Below the pieces are notes generated by a model. That model searched no databases. It saw only the letters and a program-made list of their open reading frames with translations, and had not been told where the DNA came from. Below are positions 36,509 to 45,616 of a DNA stretch of 64,000 nucleotides, piece by piece. Each line of letters opens with the position of its first letter. Position 1 is the stretch's first letter. The translations under genes were made by a program, and so were the position numbers. The stretch comes from an uncultured Prevotella sp. (GTDB taxonomy: Bacteria > Bacteroidota > Bacteroidia > Bacteroidales > Bacteroidaceae). The stretch lies in assembly GCA_900322035.1 (NCBI GenBank), contig ONYL01000001.1, positions 124,001 to 188,000 of the forward strand, in the 5' to 3' direction.

Positions 36509-37111
36509 TTATTCAATGGGTTGGCAGCACCACCTCGAAACGTTCAGCATCACCGAGATACCAGGAATCTCTTTGAGCAGGTAATATTTCTTGCTGGCTC
36601 TGACAAGTCGCCCTTTAAGACCTTTCAAGGGGCCATGAGTGACCATCACCGGTTGCCCTTTCTTCAATTTAGCTTCTTCTGTGGAGATAATTTTCCTGCC
36701 TACGAGTTCCGGATTGCACATCACCTGAAAATCATACATCTGACATGCTGGGATCTTGGCCAACTCATTACTGTCTTTTGATTTGCGCAGCAAACGCACA
36801 GGAAACTTTATTTCGGACATCTCCTTCCTCAACAAATCGTCAGGCATCTTTGCCTTCAGAAACAGCAGATTCCTCACGACAGGACGTAGCACCCGCACCC
36901 GTTGACCAGGTTTCTTTTCCGTCACCACCCATTCCAAGGGAACGAAAGTTTCAAAATTCCTGTTCTTCAGTTCTTCGGCTATCTGCCTCTGATTCATACA
37001 GAACAGCTGTAGTGCTACCCATGGCTGTTGGTCGTCAGGATTGGACAAGTCCAAGATATGTTGCTCAGCTATCAACAATAATTCGTCTTTGGTTTCGGAA
37101 CTGGTTCCCAT
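36509..37111 (-). CDS. UpxY-like (NusG-family) transcription antiterminator, orphan
   Basis: A 200-residue protein with an N-terminal NGN domain (PWVALQLFCMNQRQIAEELK, then FETFVPLEWVV and VVRNLLFLKA) and a C-terminal KOW-like region (KKGQPVMVTHGPLKGLKGRLV). This is the pattern of Bacteroidetes UpxY proteins, which load onto RNA polymerase in the 5' leader of capsule operons and allow read-through. Here no polysaccharide genes follow: the next feature downstream is the 22-bp array, then convergent prfC. Its targets are therefore elsewhere or lost. A box TAATTTTG on the minus strand (37139-37146) lies 27 bases before the ATG. Confidence 0.85.
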   Translation of the reverse strand: MGTSSETKDELLLIAEQHILDLSNPDDQQPWVALQLFCMNQRQIAEELKNRNFETFVPLEWVVTEKKPGQRVRVLRPVVRNLLFLKAKMPDDLLRKEMSEIKFPVRLLRKSKDSNELAKIPACQMYDFQVMCNPELVGRKIISTEEAKLKKGQPVMVTHGPLKGLKGRLVRASKKYYLLKEIPGISVMLNVSRWCCQPIE

Positions 37112-37138
37112 ATTCCAAGCATATTAAAGTACAAGTTA

Positions 37139-37146
37139 CAAAATTA
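37139..37146 (-). promoter_or_regulatory. -7 box of the UpxY-like gene
   Basis: Read on the minus strand: TAATTTTG, 27 bases before the start codon. Confidence 0.6.
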
Positions 37147-37281
37147 AGGAATTTAACCGAATATTCAAATTTTTCAGCCAGATATTTTCGTGTGAGAACC
37201 TTATAAGCCTCCCATGCTGTTGATTCCGGGATGATGAGACGGGCAGTTACTCATAGCAGAGAAGAAGAAAACTAAATATAC

Positions 37282-37342
37282 AAAAAAAGGAGTACCGCTG
37301 TACTCCAACCTTGTTAACCTTAAATCTAATACTATGAAAAAC
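37282..37342 (-). ncRNA. Candidate small RNA 2 (~60 nt) upstream of the UpxY-like gene
   Basis: On the minus strand, a TACCTTTGC box (37348-37356) is followed after about 45 bases by the perfect 7-bp stem GGAGTAC/GTACTCC (37289-37306) and seven T (37282-37288). No useful reading frame lies between. The arrangement is promoter, short body, intrinsic terminator. The -33 element is weak. Because the UpxY-like gene has its own box further on, I treat this as a separate small RNA, though it could also be a terminated leader of that gene. Confidence 0.5.
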
Positions 37343-37347
37343 ACATT

Positions 37348-37356
37348 GCAAAGGTA
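37348..37356 (-). promoter_or_regulatory. Promoter box of candidate small RNA 2
   Basis: Read on the minus strand: TACCTTTGC, a perfect -7 match. The next stop on the same strand is the intrinsic terminator at 37282-37306. Confidence 0.6.
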
Positions 37357-37577
37357 ATGATATTTTTTTAATAAAGAACATCATTTCTTCTTTTTGTTAT
37401 CAAAAATAACATATTTTAATCAAAAATGGATGATTCCACTCATTTTCAAGATGATTTTGCGAGTTATTCTTTCAGAAAAGCGCGACTTTTGAAACTCGAT
37501 TCTCCACATGGCGACAACCAATTGCACGCAACCTCACCAAACGATATACACCCCGAGCTTCGGAAACTTGAGACACT

Positions 37578-39344
37578 TTATATTTTCTGAATATTGGAAT
37601 CAAAGTTTTTTGTACCTTTTTCGTTGAAAAGCAACTTGTTGAGTTTACTCCTAATATTGGAAACTTGCTGCTTGGACACATGAAGTAATACAAGAATTTC
37701 CGACGGTATAAAGTGAAGTTTCGTCAACATGCAAACCTTATAATCGTTGATAGTCATGTTGCTTTCATATGATAGTACAAAGTTATGGAAATCGGGCAAA
37801 GTCTTGGCGATGTATTTCTCTAACTCATTCCATTCACAGTCTGAAATCTCCATGCCTTTTGTCGCCTGATCATGCAGTTGCTTCACGATAGTATGGTTGT
37901 AAAGTCGGTATTGGTCTTCCCATAATGAGACATTCATGTTCCCGTAATAGGCGGAGAGCTCTGACTGCAATGCGGCTATCTTTTCTTCCTTCTCCTTTTT
38001 GAGTTTTCCAAGATTCAGTATAAGCTTGTCTTGGTTTGTTTTGAGATAATCCAATTCTTCCATCAGGGATGAATATTCTTGGAGGAGATTATAATAAGTC
38101 TGATTTGAAAGCTTTACTTGCTCGCGTTCTTTCTTAATACGGGCTTTGAAAAGCAGAACTATGAAGGAAATAAAAATTATAAAGAAGAGTGTTATTGAAA
38201 ATATTATCAAATGCAACCTTTCTGCTTCAGAAACTTTATTAAGCAGTTGACGCTGTGCCTCCGAGTAATTGTAAATACCCGCTATTCTACTCACCTCATT
38301 GGCAGAATTGTGAAGATTGGCCGAATCGTTGGCATCGGCATAAAGCCGGGCATATTTGAAAACGGAGTCTGAACGATTCAGGCGATGATACACGCCCATT
38401 AGTCCGCGGTAATAGTTCTCCTTGGCCATAAGGCTGGGATGGCCCACTACCGTTTTACGATAATAGAAGACCGCAGAGTCGAGTTGGGAAGATTTTTCAA
38501 AAAGCCTTGCTAAATAAAGGTAAGCCGTCTCCTTGCCAGACTTAATTTGTCCCGTAGAATCGAAAAGGCCGGATTTGTCTTTATATTCGTTCCACGATTT
38601 CATAGCATTTTTCAAATCCCCTCTCTGTAGATAGTAATCCATGAATACAATTCTCGTACCGGCTGCGTACTCTGGCATTCCAGCTTTCATATAACAGTCG
38701 TAGCCCTTTTGCAGATAGTGGAATGCTTTGACCGAGTCGCCCAGATTGGCGTATGACGACGACATAAAAGCCATACACTCGGCATGAAGCCACTTATCGT
38801 GAGCGATCTCAGCCATTCTGGCTGCCATCTTCCATGATTCCAACTCTTTGGAGGGATATCTCTGCTGATGGTAAACCATAGCGATATGAGAGTAAATTAC
38901 ACCCAGTAGCTCGTAGTTGCATTCACCGCTTGTCGTGTCGGCTTCATTTGTAGCATTGAGAAAATTTTCCAGTGCATTGGGAGCGTCACCCAAGTCGCGG
39001 TATTTGCTGCCCAACATGTAGTAGGCCATCATCTTGTCGTTAGGGCGACTGAAAAAGCGTGTGAGACTTTTCAGGGTGTCGGTGCCAAGGATGTTCCGAT
39101 CGGTCTTGTTTTGTGCCTGGGCCAAGAGCAGATAGAAGCGCATACGGTCTCTCTTTCCGGCGTGGCGCTCAACGGAGTCGCGCATGGCGGACAGACGGCC
39201 GTATGCCTCGCCGGGGCTGGCTACGAGAAGGCTGTCGCAGGTGTCGAGCCGGGCATTGAGCGCCTTGTCGCGGCAGCCCGCGAGACACATTGTCAGCAAG
39301 GCGGTGATGATCAATAAGGCAATATTTCGAGAAGATGTCTTCAA
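37578..39344 (-). CDS. TPR / transmembrane / HTH regulator (lipoprotein-type N-terminus)
   Basis: I place the start at a TTG (39344), because the longer frame from 39395 contains the promoter box TAAATTTGC (39364-39372). The product has 588 residues. The N-terminus KTSSRNIALLIITALLT…CLAGC is a lipoprotein-like signal. About ten TPR-like helical pairs fill residues 25-365. One membrane segment (HLIIFSITLFFIIFISFIVLL) is near 375-395, then a coiled coil and a C-terminal helix-turn-helix (YKVCMLTKLHFIPSEILVLL followed by VSKQQVSNIRSKLNKLL). This is a one-component sensor type common in Bacteroidetes: periplasmic TPR, cytoplasmic DNA binding. As the last gene of the peptide locus it may control it; that is inference. 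Confidence 0.78.
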   Translation of the reverse strand: MKTSSRNIALLIITALLTMCLAGCRDKALNARLDTCDSLLVASPGEAYGRLSAMRDSVERHAGKRDRMRFYLLLAQAQNKTDRNILGTDTLKSLTRFFSRPNDKMMAYYMLGSKYRDLGDAPNALENFLNATNEADTTSGECNYELLGVIYSHIAMVYHQQRYPSKELESWKMAARMAEIAHDKWLHAECMAFMSSSYANLGDSVKAFHYLQKGYDCYMKAGMPEYAAGTRIVFMDYYLQRGDLKNAMKSWNEYKDKSGLFDSTGQIKSGKETAYLYLARLFEKSSQLDSAVFYYRKTVVGHPSLMAKENYYRGLMGVYHRLNRSDSVFKYARLYADANDSANLHNSANEVSRIAGIYNYSEAQRQLLNKVSEAERLHLIIFSITLFFIIFISFIVLLFKARIKKEREQVKLSNQTYYNLLQEYSSLMEELDYLKTNQDKLILNLGKLKKEKEEKIAALQSELSAYYGNMNVSLWEDQYRLYNHTIVKQLHDQATKGMEISDCEWNELEKYIAKTLPDFHNFVLSYESNMTINDYKVCMLTKLHFIPSEILVLLHVSKQQVSNIRSKLNKLLFNEKGTKNFDSNIQKI

Positions 39345-39363
39345 ATGGTTTTCCTTTTTTCTT

Positions 39364-39372
39364 GCAAATTTA
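39364..39372 (-). promoter_or_regulatory. -7 box of the TPR-HTH regulator
   Basis: Read on the minus strand: TAAATTTGC, 20 bases before the TTG start at 39344. It shows the regulator can be made independently of the genes before it. Confidence 0.6.
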
Positions 39373-39458
39373 CAACGATTTTGCGGAAACGCCAAATATT
39401 GCCATTGGAAAAACTGCCATTTACTTACCGTTGGAGAGGCATTGGAGAATCAGCAGGG

Positions 39459-41788
39459 TTAATTTGCCTGCATGATTCCGTCCTCGCTGCCACCTGTGTT
39501 CACGTTTCCTCTCTCGTTCTGTCGCTTGCGACCTTTTTCGAAAGTCCACGAAACGCTCATGGATATCTCGTTGCCCATCGAATGGAGGCGAAGTTTGAAC
39601 ATTCTCTGCATGTTGCGGTTGAGTGTCCTGTAGTCGGTGATAAGGGGGGAGCTGCGGAACAAGTTACTGCCGTACAAGCCGATTCTCAGGTTGCCAATCC
39701 GATAAACAGCGCTGAGATTAACAGAGGAGTGGCTTATGGTCATCGTCTCGCCGGAGAGCGAGCGGGAGTGCGAGGTCCAGTCAAACTGGAACTCCCATTT
39801 CTTCAGTTCAAGATTGGTCCTGAAGTCGAACCTAAGGTTGTTCAGCTCATGCTTGTAGTCATTGCCGACGCTTTTGTAATGGGCAAAGAAAACTCCTCCC
39901 TGAGCGGTCAACATGTCGGGGATAATTTTCGTCTGAATCCATAAGTAGTCGGAAGCGAAGAGGGCCGATTTATGGTTGAATATGGTGGTGATCATTGCCT
40001 CATTGCCGTTGATGATGGTGTGCAGCACATCCGCCATAATCGGCTTGTCACTGTAGTTGAATGTCGTTGTATTGTAGACCGAGAAGCGTCCTGACTGCCA
40101 GCTTGTTATCATTTGGTTGTAATAGGTCCGGTAGGACGTCAGATTCGGGTTTCCCTGCCTATACTCATGCTCGTTTGTCTGTTGGATGTTGTCGGCCTTG
40201 CTGCCGAGAGATGGTGAGTTGGGGAACATGGAGAAGTTGTAGCGCAGCAGCACCTTGCCCAAATTCAGCGATGTGTTGACAAAGGGCCGCAGTGTCCATT
40301 TGCTTATGCTCACATCACCCTGCTTGTCGTGTTGATAGGTCACGCCCACACCTGCCAAAAGCGACAGTTTGCCAATACTGCCTCCGGCCTGACTGTAAAT
40401 ATAGAGATTATCGTTGTCGAGCTTGTTGTTTACTTTGTTTCCGCCCGTATAGTCGTTGTTCAGGTGACCGTGAAAATAACTCGCGCCCGAGGAAATACCC
40501 ACTTTCCCCACCGCCACGTAGTGGAATATGCTTGAGTTCCATGTATTCGAGATGCCCCTCTCATCATAGGCGTATTGTTTTGTCATGTTGCTCATCGCCT
40601 CATCAGAGTAGTTTTTGGTGTAGTAGCCGTATGTGGACCGCAGGTTAGTGTAGGCCACATTGGCATAGATACTGTTGTTCTCGCTGAAATAGTGCTTGTA
40701 GAACAGATAGCCTGTGACGAGCTTGTTGCCGATGGCGTATCTTGACTTCGACCAGTAGTTGTCTCGTTCAGTCTCCGAAGCTATGCTCCAATTGTCGTCG
40801 GTCGGCTTGTTGTAGTCGAAGTAGGAGATGCCCATTTCCAGAATATCCTTTTGTGGCTGAGTGTAGTTGTAGCTCATCCCGACGTGCTTTTGGTTGATCC
40901 AGCATTTGCTTTTTAGCCCGTTCCTTGCGAGGTCGTGCGGTCCGCTGTCGAACGCGTAAGCCGTTTTCTCATCAATGATGTTCTTGGAGCTGTTGGTATA
41001 GCTGTGGAAGTAATTGGCATCGAAGGAGAATTCCGACCGTCCCCGGTTGTAATAGAGATAACCGGAGTTAAAGCCTCTCAGGATGGTAAGCGCGTCGTTG
41101 AGGTTCAGTCCGCCTGAAATCCCGTCGGGGGCGGCTTTGGTGGTGATTTTTATCACCTTCTCCGCGTTGCGGTTACCATATTCAGCCCCAGGCATATCGA
41201 TGAACTCCACCTTGGTGACGTTTTTCGGACGCAGCGAAAGCATTTTCTCTCTTGTAGCTTCCCTGTCGTTGATCAATATCAGCACGCTGCCGTCGTTCAC
41301 CGTAGACACCGATTCCTTCATCGCATTTACCTTGATGCCGGGCAGCATCAGTTTGTTGATTAGTTCGTAGCCGTCGGCCGACCGTTCTTTCATGGCTTTA
41401 TTCGGGAAGTAATAAGTGCGGTCGGGACCGGCTTCGGCTTTAACGGTCACCGCTCCGAGCTCGGTTGACGATTCCACCATCTTTAGGTTTCCAAGATCAA
41501 GCTGCTCACCGCCTTTTGGCACCGTTACGGTCAGGGGCTCGAATCCTATAAACGTGATACAGACCTGTAGCGAATCATTGTCCGCCGGAAGCTTGAAGTC
41601 GAACTCGCCCTTGTCATTGCATACGCGTTTATCGAGCGTCTTCCCCCCCTGTCCTGTAGGGTGGCAACGGCACCGGTCAGAGGATTCCCCCTGCCGTCGG
41701 TCACCGTCCCCCTTACGATTTGGGCGGAAAGACCCAGGCAGGACAACAACAAAATCAGAAGAATCAGAAGAATCACTTTTTTCTGCAT
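39459..41788 (-). pseudogene. Outer-membrane beta-barrel protein, frameshifted at a G7 run
   Basis: The N-terminal frame starts at 41788 (MQKKVILLILLILLLSCLG signal peptide, then IVRGTVTDGRGNPLTGAVA, a carboxypeptidase-regulatory-like start) and stops at 41546. The continuation is in another frame and runs to 39459. At C41643-41649 (seven G on the coding strand), one extra G would join them: DRGGKTLDKRVCNDKGEF… then FIGFEPLTVTVPKGG. The restored protein would have 776 residues with a plug (KLMLPGIKVNA, GSVLILINDREA) and a barrel ending near ISMSVSWTF. Either the gene is inactive in this genome, or it is switched by slippage in the G run, or one base is a sequencing error. Confidence 0.8.
41643..41649 (-). 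repeat. G7 homopolymer at the frameshift point
   Basis: Seven C on the plus strand (seven G on the coding strand) within the 5' part of the outer-membrane protein gene. Eight G would restore the full frame. Homopolymers like this are classic slippage sites. Confidence 0.75.
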
Positions 41789-41928
41789 GGCTATTTCCTT
41801 TTAACTGTTTCTATAAGTTCATGCCAACGTTCCTTATCCTTTCTTACTTCTACTATCTTGAGCAGGGCCGATTCGAAATTGGATTTGCACGTCTGGCAGA
41901 TCGTTGTGTTGGGGAATGTCCATAATAT

Positions 41929-44171
41929 CTATTGTCCCGGCATCCTGTGTCTGAGCGATTCTTTGGGGTTCTTCCTCAATGTCCAAGCGAATAGAATCCA
42001 CGGTCTCAGGCTTGCGCTCTTGTGTTTTGTTGCTATCCGAGAATAATATGAACCGGAGCGAACCGTTGTGATGTCCTTGCGTATGCCCCAATAATAAGGC
42101 ATGCTCACAGATATAAAAAACTGCTTGTTGATTTGCCATCCTATCTGCACATTGGCTTCAATGGGGTTTTTGTAGTGCGTTGATGAATATTCCGAATATC
42201 TGTGGTTGCGCCAGCCGAACCTGCTGTATAGGTAGCATGGTCCGAAATCCCATTTCAGCCACGCGTTGGCACCGATTTCGTTCTTTGTCGGGCGGTCATC
42301 GTATCGGTCCCATAGCGTGTAGACGGTTGCCGAGACTTTGAGATTGTTGATACGCAGCTGAGGATTGCAGTTAATCTCCAAAGATCTGTAATTTCCGTTG
42401 TTGCGGTACGACTGTACCTGATAGTCACCTTCCTGTCGTATGTACGACTCAATCATATCGTTGTACTGGGAATAATTTATTTTTGAAAGGAGGGTCCATT
42501 TCCCCTTATAAAAACTGTGTGCGAGCGTGACTGTATTTCGGCGTATAGGCACAAGCCATGGATTTCCTTCTCTGCGCATCCAGGGATTGGTTGAAGTGTT
42601 GAAACTGACGAGCATGGAAGGTGCTGGCAGGCTGTTGTTCAGATAATAGCTCAAGCGCAACTGTTGCGTGTTGGCCAGTCTGTAGGAGAGTGAAGTTGAG
42701 ATTCTCGGCCTCCAATAGGCATTGCTGTTGTTCTCAACCCTCACGTTGATGCGGTCCATTCCCAAGGAAGCCATGTAATAGAGTTTTTTCCATGAGTCGG
42801 AATACGTGGCATAAGTGTAGTTCTGCAATTGGTACACTTTCTTGCGGAGCGTTGGAAACTGTGCGAAATCGTCAAACGCAGTTCTGTTCCAAGTCAGCAC
42901 ATTTCCCATGTCGAACCTTCTCTTCTTTTGTTTGTCGGTCGAATAATTCATCGTCAGACGGACAACGTCCTGTTTGTTACCTTGGCTTATAGAGTCGGCG
43001 AAAAGCCCCTCCCCATCATCCTCAGTTCTGAATTTTTTGTCGTTGTTTGCCCCGTGCTGATAGATGCCATAGAGGTAGAAACTGCTCTTGTCTATGAAGT
43101 TATGTTCGTAGTATACGGACCAATTGTAAAAGCGTGACCTGTTCCAGCTGTCTGTCGTTATCGACATAGGGCTGGTAACTTTATTGTCGTAAGTGCCGAC
43201 GTATCTGCCCATTCCATCCTCGTGTCCCCAGGATGGGTTCATTAAAACAGAGAAATAGTCGCTTGTGTTGGGTTGCCATTGTGCTATGACATCGTATACG
43301 AACCTGTGTTCGTTGTTCTTGCCATATCCATCGTATATCTTCCCCTGTTCGCCGTTTCTCTCGGTTATAGAACTCTCTGTCTTGTCATGCAGAGTGTAGT
43401 AGGCGAACACGCTGCCGTAAATGGAAAACTTCTTTCTTCCTACCTCGAAGTTTACGCCGCCGAATCCTTCGCGCGTGGGAATGTCGTGGCGCGTCCGCCA
43501 TTCCGTATAGACGTACATAGGCCGGTTCTTCCTCAACACGATGTTCACCATTGAAGTATAGCCCATTTGGAGATACCTTGCACTTACCACTTCGTTTACC
43601 TCGACGGCCGCAATGTCCTGCGGGTTTATGGGGGCAATACCGGAGTTGACGAGCTTTCCGTTGACCAGAATCAACGGCTTATCACCGTTGTTCATACTCA
43701 CCGACTGTTCGGCGATATCTACCTGCAGGGCCGGTATCTCCATGAGAGCTATGAAGGGATTACCGGATTTCTTTGCCTTGCCCGACAGCGTATAGATCTG
43801 TCCCGTGGCTGTGGTCTTCGGCAGAGATCTTCCGTCTACTATCACCTCTTCCAGGCCCACAGGAATCTGCTGCAGGGTGACACTTACCAAAGAGTTCTCT
43901 GATAGGTTGCGTGTAGTCAGCAGAGGCTCATAACCTGGACTATCGAATTCAATGGCGTATTCGCCCGCGTAAGGCAGTGTTACCGTCTTTTCGTTGGATT
44001 CCATGACAACGAGGCTCACGACAGTGTCCGAACGCAGTAAACTGACCTCTAATGCTTTACAGGTTTCAGGTCGCTTGTAGCTACACGGAGCCTCACTTCT
44101 GTTTGTGCCCTCAAATTTCCGAAGCACATTAGCATAGCCCAAATAGCTATGTAAAATACTGTCTTACGCAT
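41929..44171 (-). pseudogene. Outer-membrane plug/barrel protein, frameshifted near the 5' end
   Basis: A clean start exists at ATG 44171, overlapping the stop of the radical SAM gene by eight bases. It encodes MRKTVFYIAIWAMLMCFGNL followed by RAQTEVRLRVATSDLKPVKH and then stops at 44051-44049. The rest is in another frame and runs to 41929. Adding one base around 44052-44060 joins …DLKPVK to ALEVSLLRSDTVV. The restored 747-residue protein has a beta domain (NEKTVTLPYAGEYAIEFDSP), a plug (LEEVIVDGRSLP, IPALQVDI, IAAVEVNEVVSARYLQMGY) and a barrel ending RPWILFAWTLRKN. No homopolymer explains this break. The coupling to the enzyme gene shows it belonged to the peptide operon. Confidence 0.78.
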
Positions 44172-45471
44172 TTGTGTAACTCTTTATTATTTTACTTTTG
44201 ATGTATTCAATCTCAAATTGGGTCCTTGCCTGCTGTTTTAGTCCGTCGGGATCCTTCAGCCAGCTGCATGTCCAGTTTTTCTCTGCCAGGCATTTCATCT
44301 TGCATGGCCCACCGCAAGTTGGAAAATAAGCACAGTCCAAGCATTCCTTTTTTACTTGCTGTGAATTTAAAGATTCTATTTGCTTTTCCTTCCAAATGAT
44401 CTTTCCTGAGCTATTATCTAAATGACCAAATGCTGTTTGCTCATTGAATGTCGAAATGGTGGTACACTTGAACACATTTCCATCAAAATTTATAACAGCT
44501 TCATTTTTCTTGTCTGCAAAGCAGGGGCCCATTTGACTGTTATAATCGACTACAAAATTGTGTTTGAAAAGTCGGCTGATTATGTCGTAAACCAGTTGCT
44601 TGTCAATCTTATCATCTTCTACTTGCCATATTTTTTTTAGAATGACTTTTGTCTTCAATCTGTCTAAACCATCAATGTCATTTAGTATAGAATCGAAGCC
44701 TTTCAAGGTCTCTTCGTCAAAATTGATTCTAATGGCTATGAAGGAATTATTTATGGCAGACTGGATTCTTTTTATATTTTTGAGAGTAGCCCCGTAAGCT
44801 TCGAAACTCTTGTTTTCAGTGAACTTTATCTTATTGTGCTGTTCTCTGTTACCATCAAGTGTGATTTGAAATATACATTGATGGTCTCTCAATTCTTCCA
44901 ATAGACTTTTGGTAATTACGGTTGCGTAGGTTGTAATGTCAAGCAGAAGCTTTATGGATTTTGAATCACAAAAAAGCGATGCTTCGTTAACCAATGTTTT
45001 TATAGCTAAAGGTTTTAAGAACGGTTCTCCACCGAAGAATGACAGTTTCAAAAAAGTGAACGGCTGCACTTCAAAATGTGACTTGATATTTTTTACTATA
45101 CCTCTTACTGTCTCCTCGTCCACGGAACTTTTTGCTACACGGTTTTCGTAGCAATACCAACATGAGAGGTTACAGTCCAAAGTAGGATTGACTATCAATT
45201 GATACATTTTTTTGTCTTCCCAATTACTTTTGATTTTCAGTAGAGCTTTTTTCTTTTCGTCTACATCTTTCTCAACGATGAATTGACCTTCTTTCAATCT
45301 TTGAAATATTTTAGGAAAGGATTTCTCTAATTTTTCAATATCCCCTCTTTCATAGATTGTATAGATCTCAGAAGATAATAATATGTGGCGATTGCTCAAA
45401 CCGCTGGTACACAATATTACCCCTGAATGTATGGGCTGACAGATTTGGTATCTGCTTTTTTTGTATTTCAT
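44164..45471 (-). CDS. Radical SAM/SPASM peptide maturase
   Basis: A 435-residue enzyme. A short N-terminal region (1-90) may bind the leader peptide. The radical SAM cluster motif is CNLSCWYC (C100, C104, C107), followed by SFFGGEPF. The C-terminal SPASM part has PCFADKK…GNVFKC (C-x-n-G-x4-C), then CLDCAYFPTCGGPCKMKC and a last Cys in TCSW, enough for two further Fe-S clusters. This is the layout of enzymes that make thioether or C-C links in RiPPs. The precursor gene lies 145 bases upstream; the stop overlaps the start of the outer-membrane gene. The gene is AT-rich (about one third G+C in two lines I counted) unlike its downstream neighbours. Confidence 0.92.
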   Translation of the reverse strand: MKYKKSRYQICQPIHSGVILCTSGLSNRHILLSSEIYTIYERGDIEKLEKSFPKIFQRLKEGQFIVEKDVDEKKKALLKIKSNWEDKKMYQLIVNPTLDCNLSCWYCYENRVAKSSVDEETVRGIVKNIKSHFEVQPFTFLKLSFFGGEPFLKPLAIKTLVNEASLFCDSKSIKLLLDITTYATVITKSLLEELRDHQCIFQITLDGNREQHNKIKFTENKSFEAYGATLKNIKRIQSAINNSFIAIRINFDEETLKGFDSILNDIDGLDRLKTKVILKKIWQVEDDKIDKQLVYDIISRLFKHNFVVDYNSQMGPCFADKKNEAVINFDGNVFKCTTISTFNEQTAFGHLDNSSGKIIWKEKQIESLNSQQVKKECLDCAYFPTCGGPCKMKCLAEKNWTCSWLKDPDGLKQQARTQFEIEYIKSKIIKSYTNA

Positions 45472-45491
45472 TTTATGATGTTCTGCTTGAA

Positions 45492-45538
45492 GAAGCCAGA
45501 AATCCTATAAATTAAGAAACTATATTCTTTCTGGCTTC
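45492..45538 (-). terminator. Hairpin between precursor peptide and maturase genes
   Basis: Perfect 11-bp arms GAAGCCAGAAA (45492-45502) and TTTCTGGCTTC (45528-45538). On the minus strand only a weak T stretch follows. It would either partly stop transcription or protect the 3' end of the precursor mRNA, giving more peptide than enzyme. Confidence 0.6.
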
Positions 45539-45616
45539 TACTTTGTTAGTACTTAGCGTTTCAAATTGCCATGTATCATCAAGCAATTCTATCAATGACG
45601 ATTGATATCTGTACCA

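Noticed and set aside
37335-37358. Tiny plus-strand frame ATGAAAAACAC… with a stop after seven codons
   Set aside because: It may be the start of a decayed gene, but nothing follows; I prefer the minus-strand promoter and terminator reading of the same bases.
41789-41928. Short reading frames in the gap between the two outer-membrane genes (one continues past the stop of the first with a Cys-x2-Cys motif)
   Set aside because: No start codon in that frame and no known domain; too weak to call a gene, though a third small frameshift cannot be excluded.
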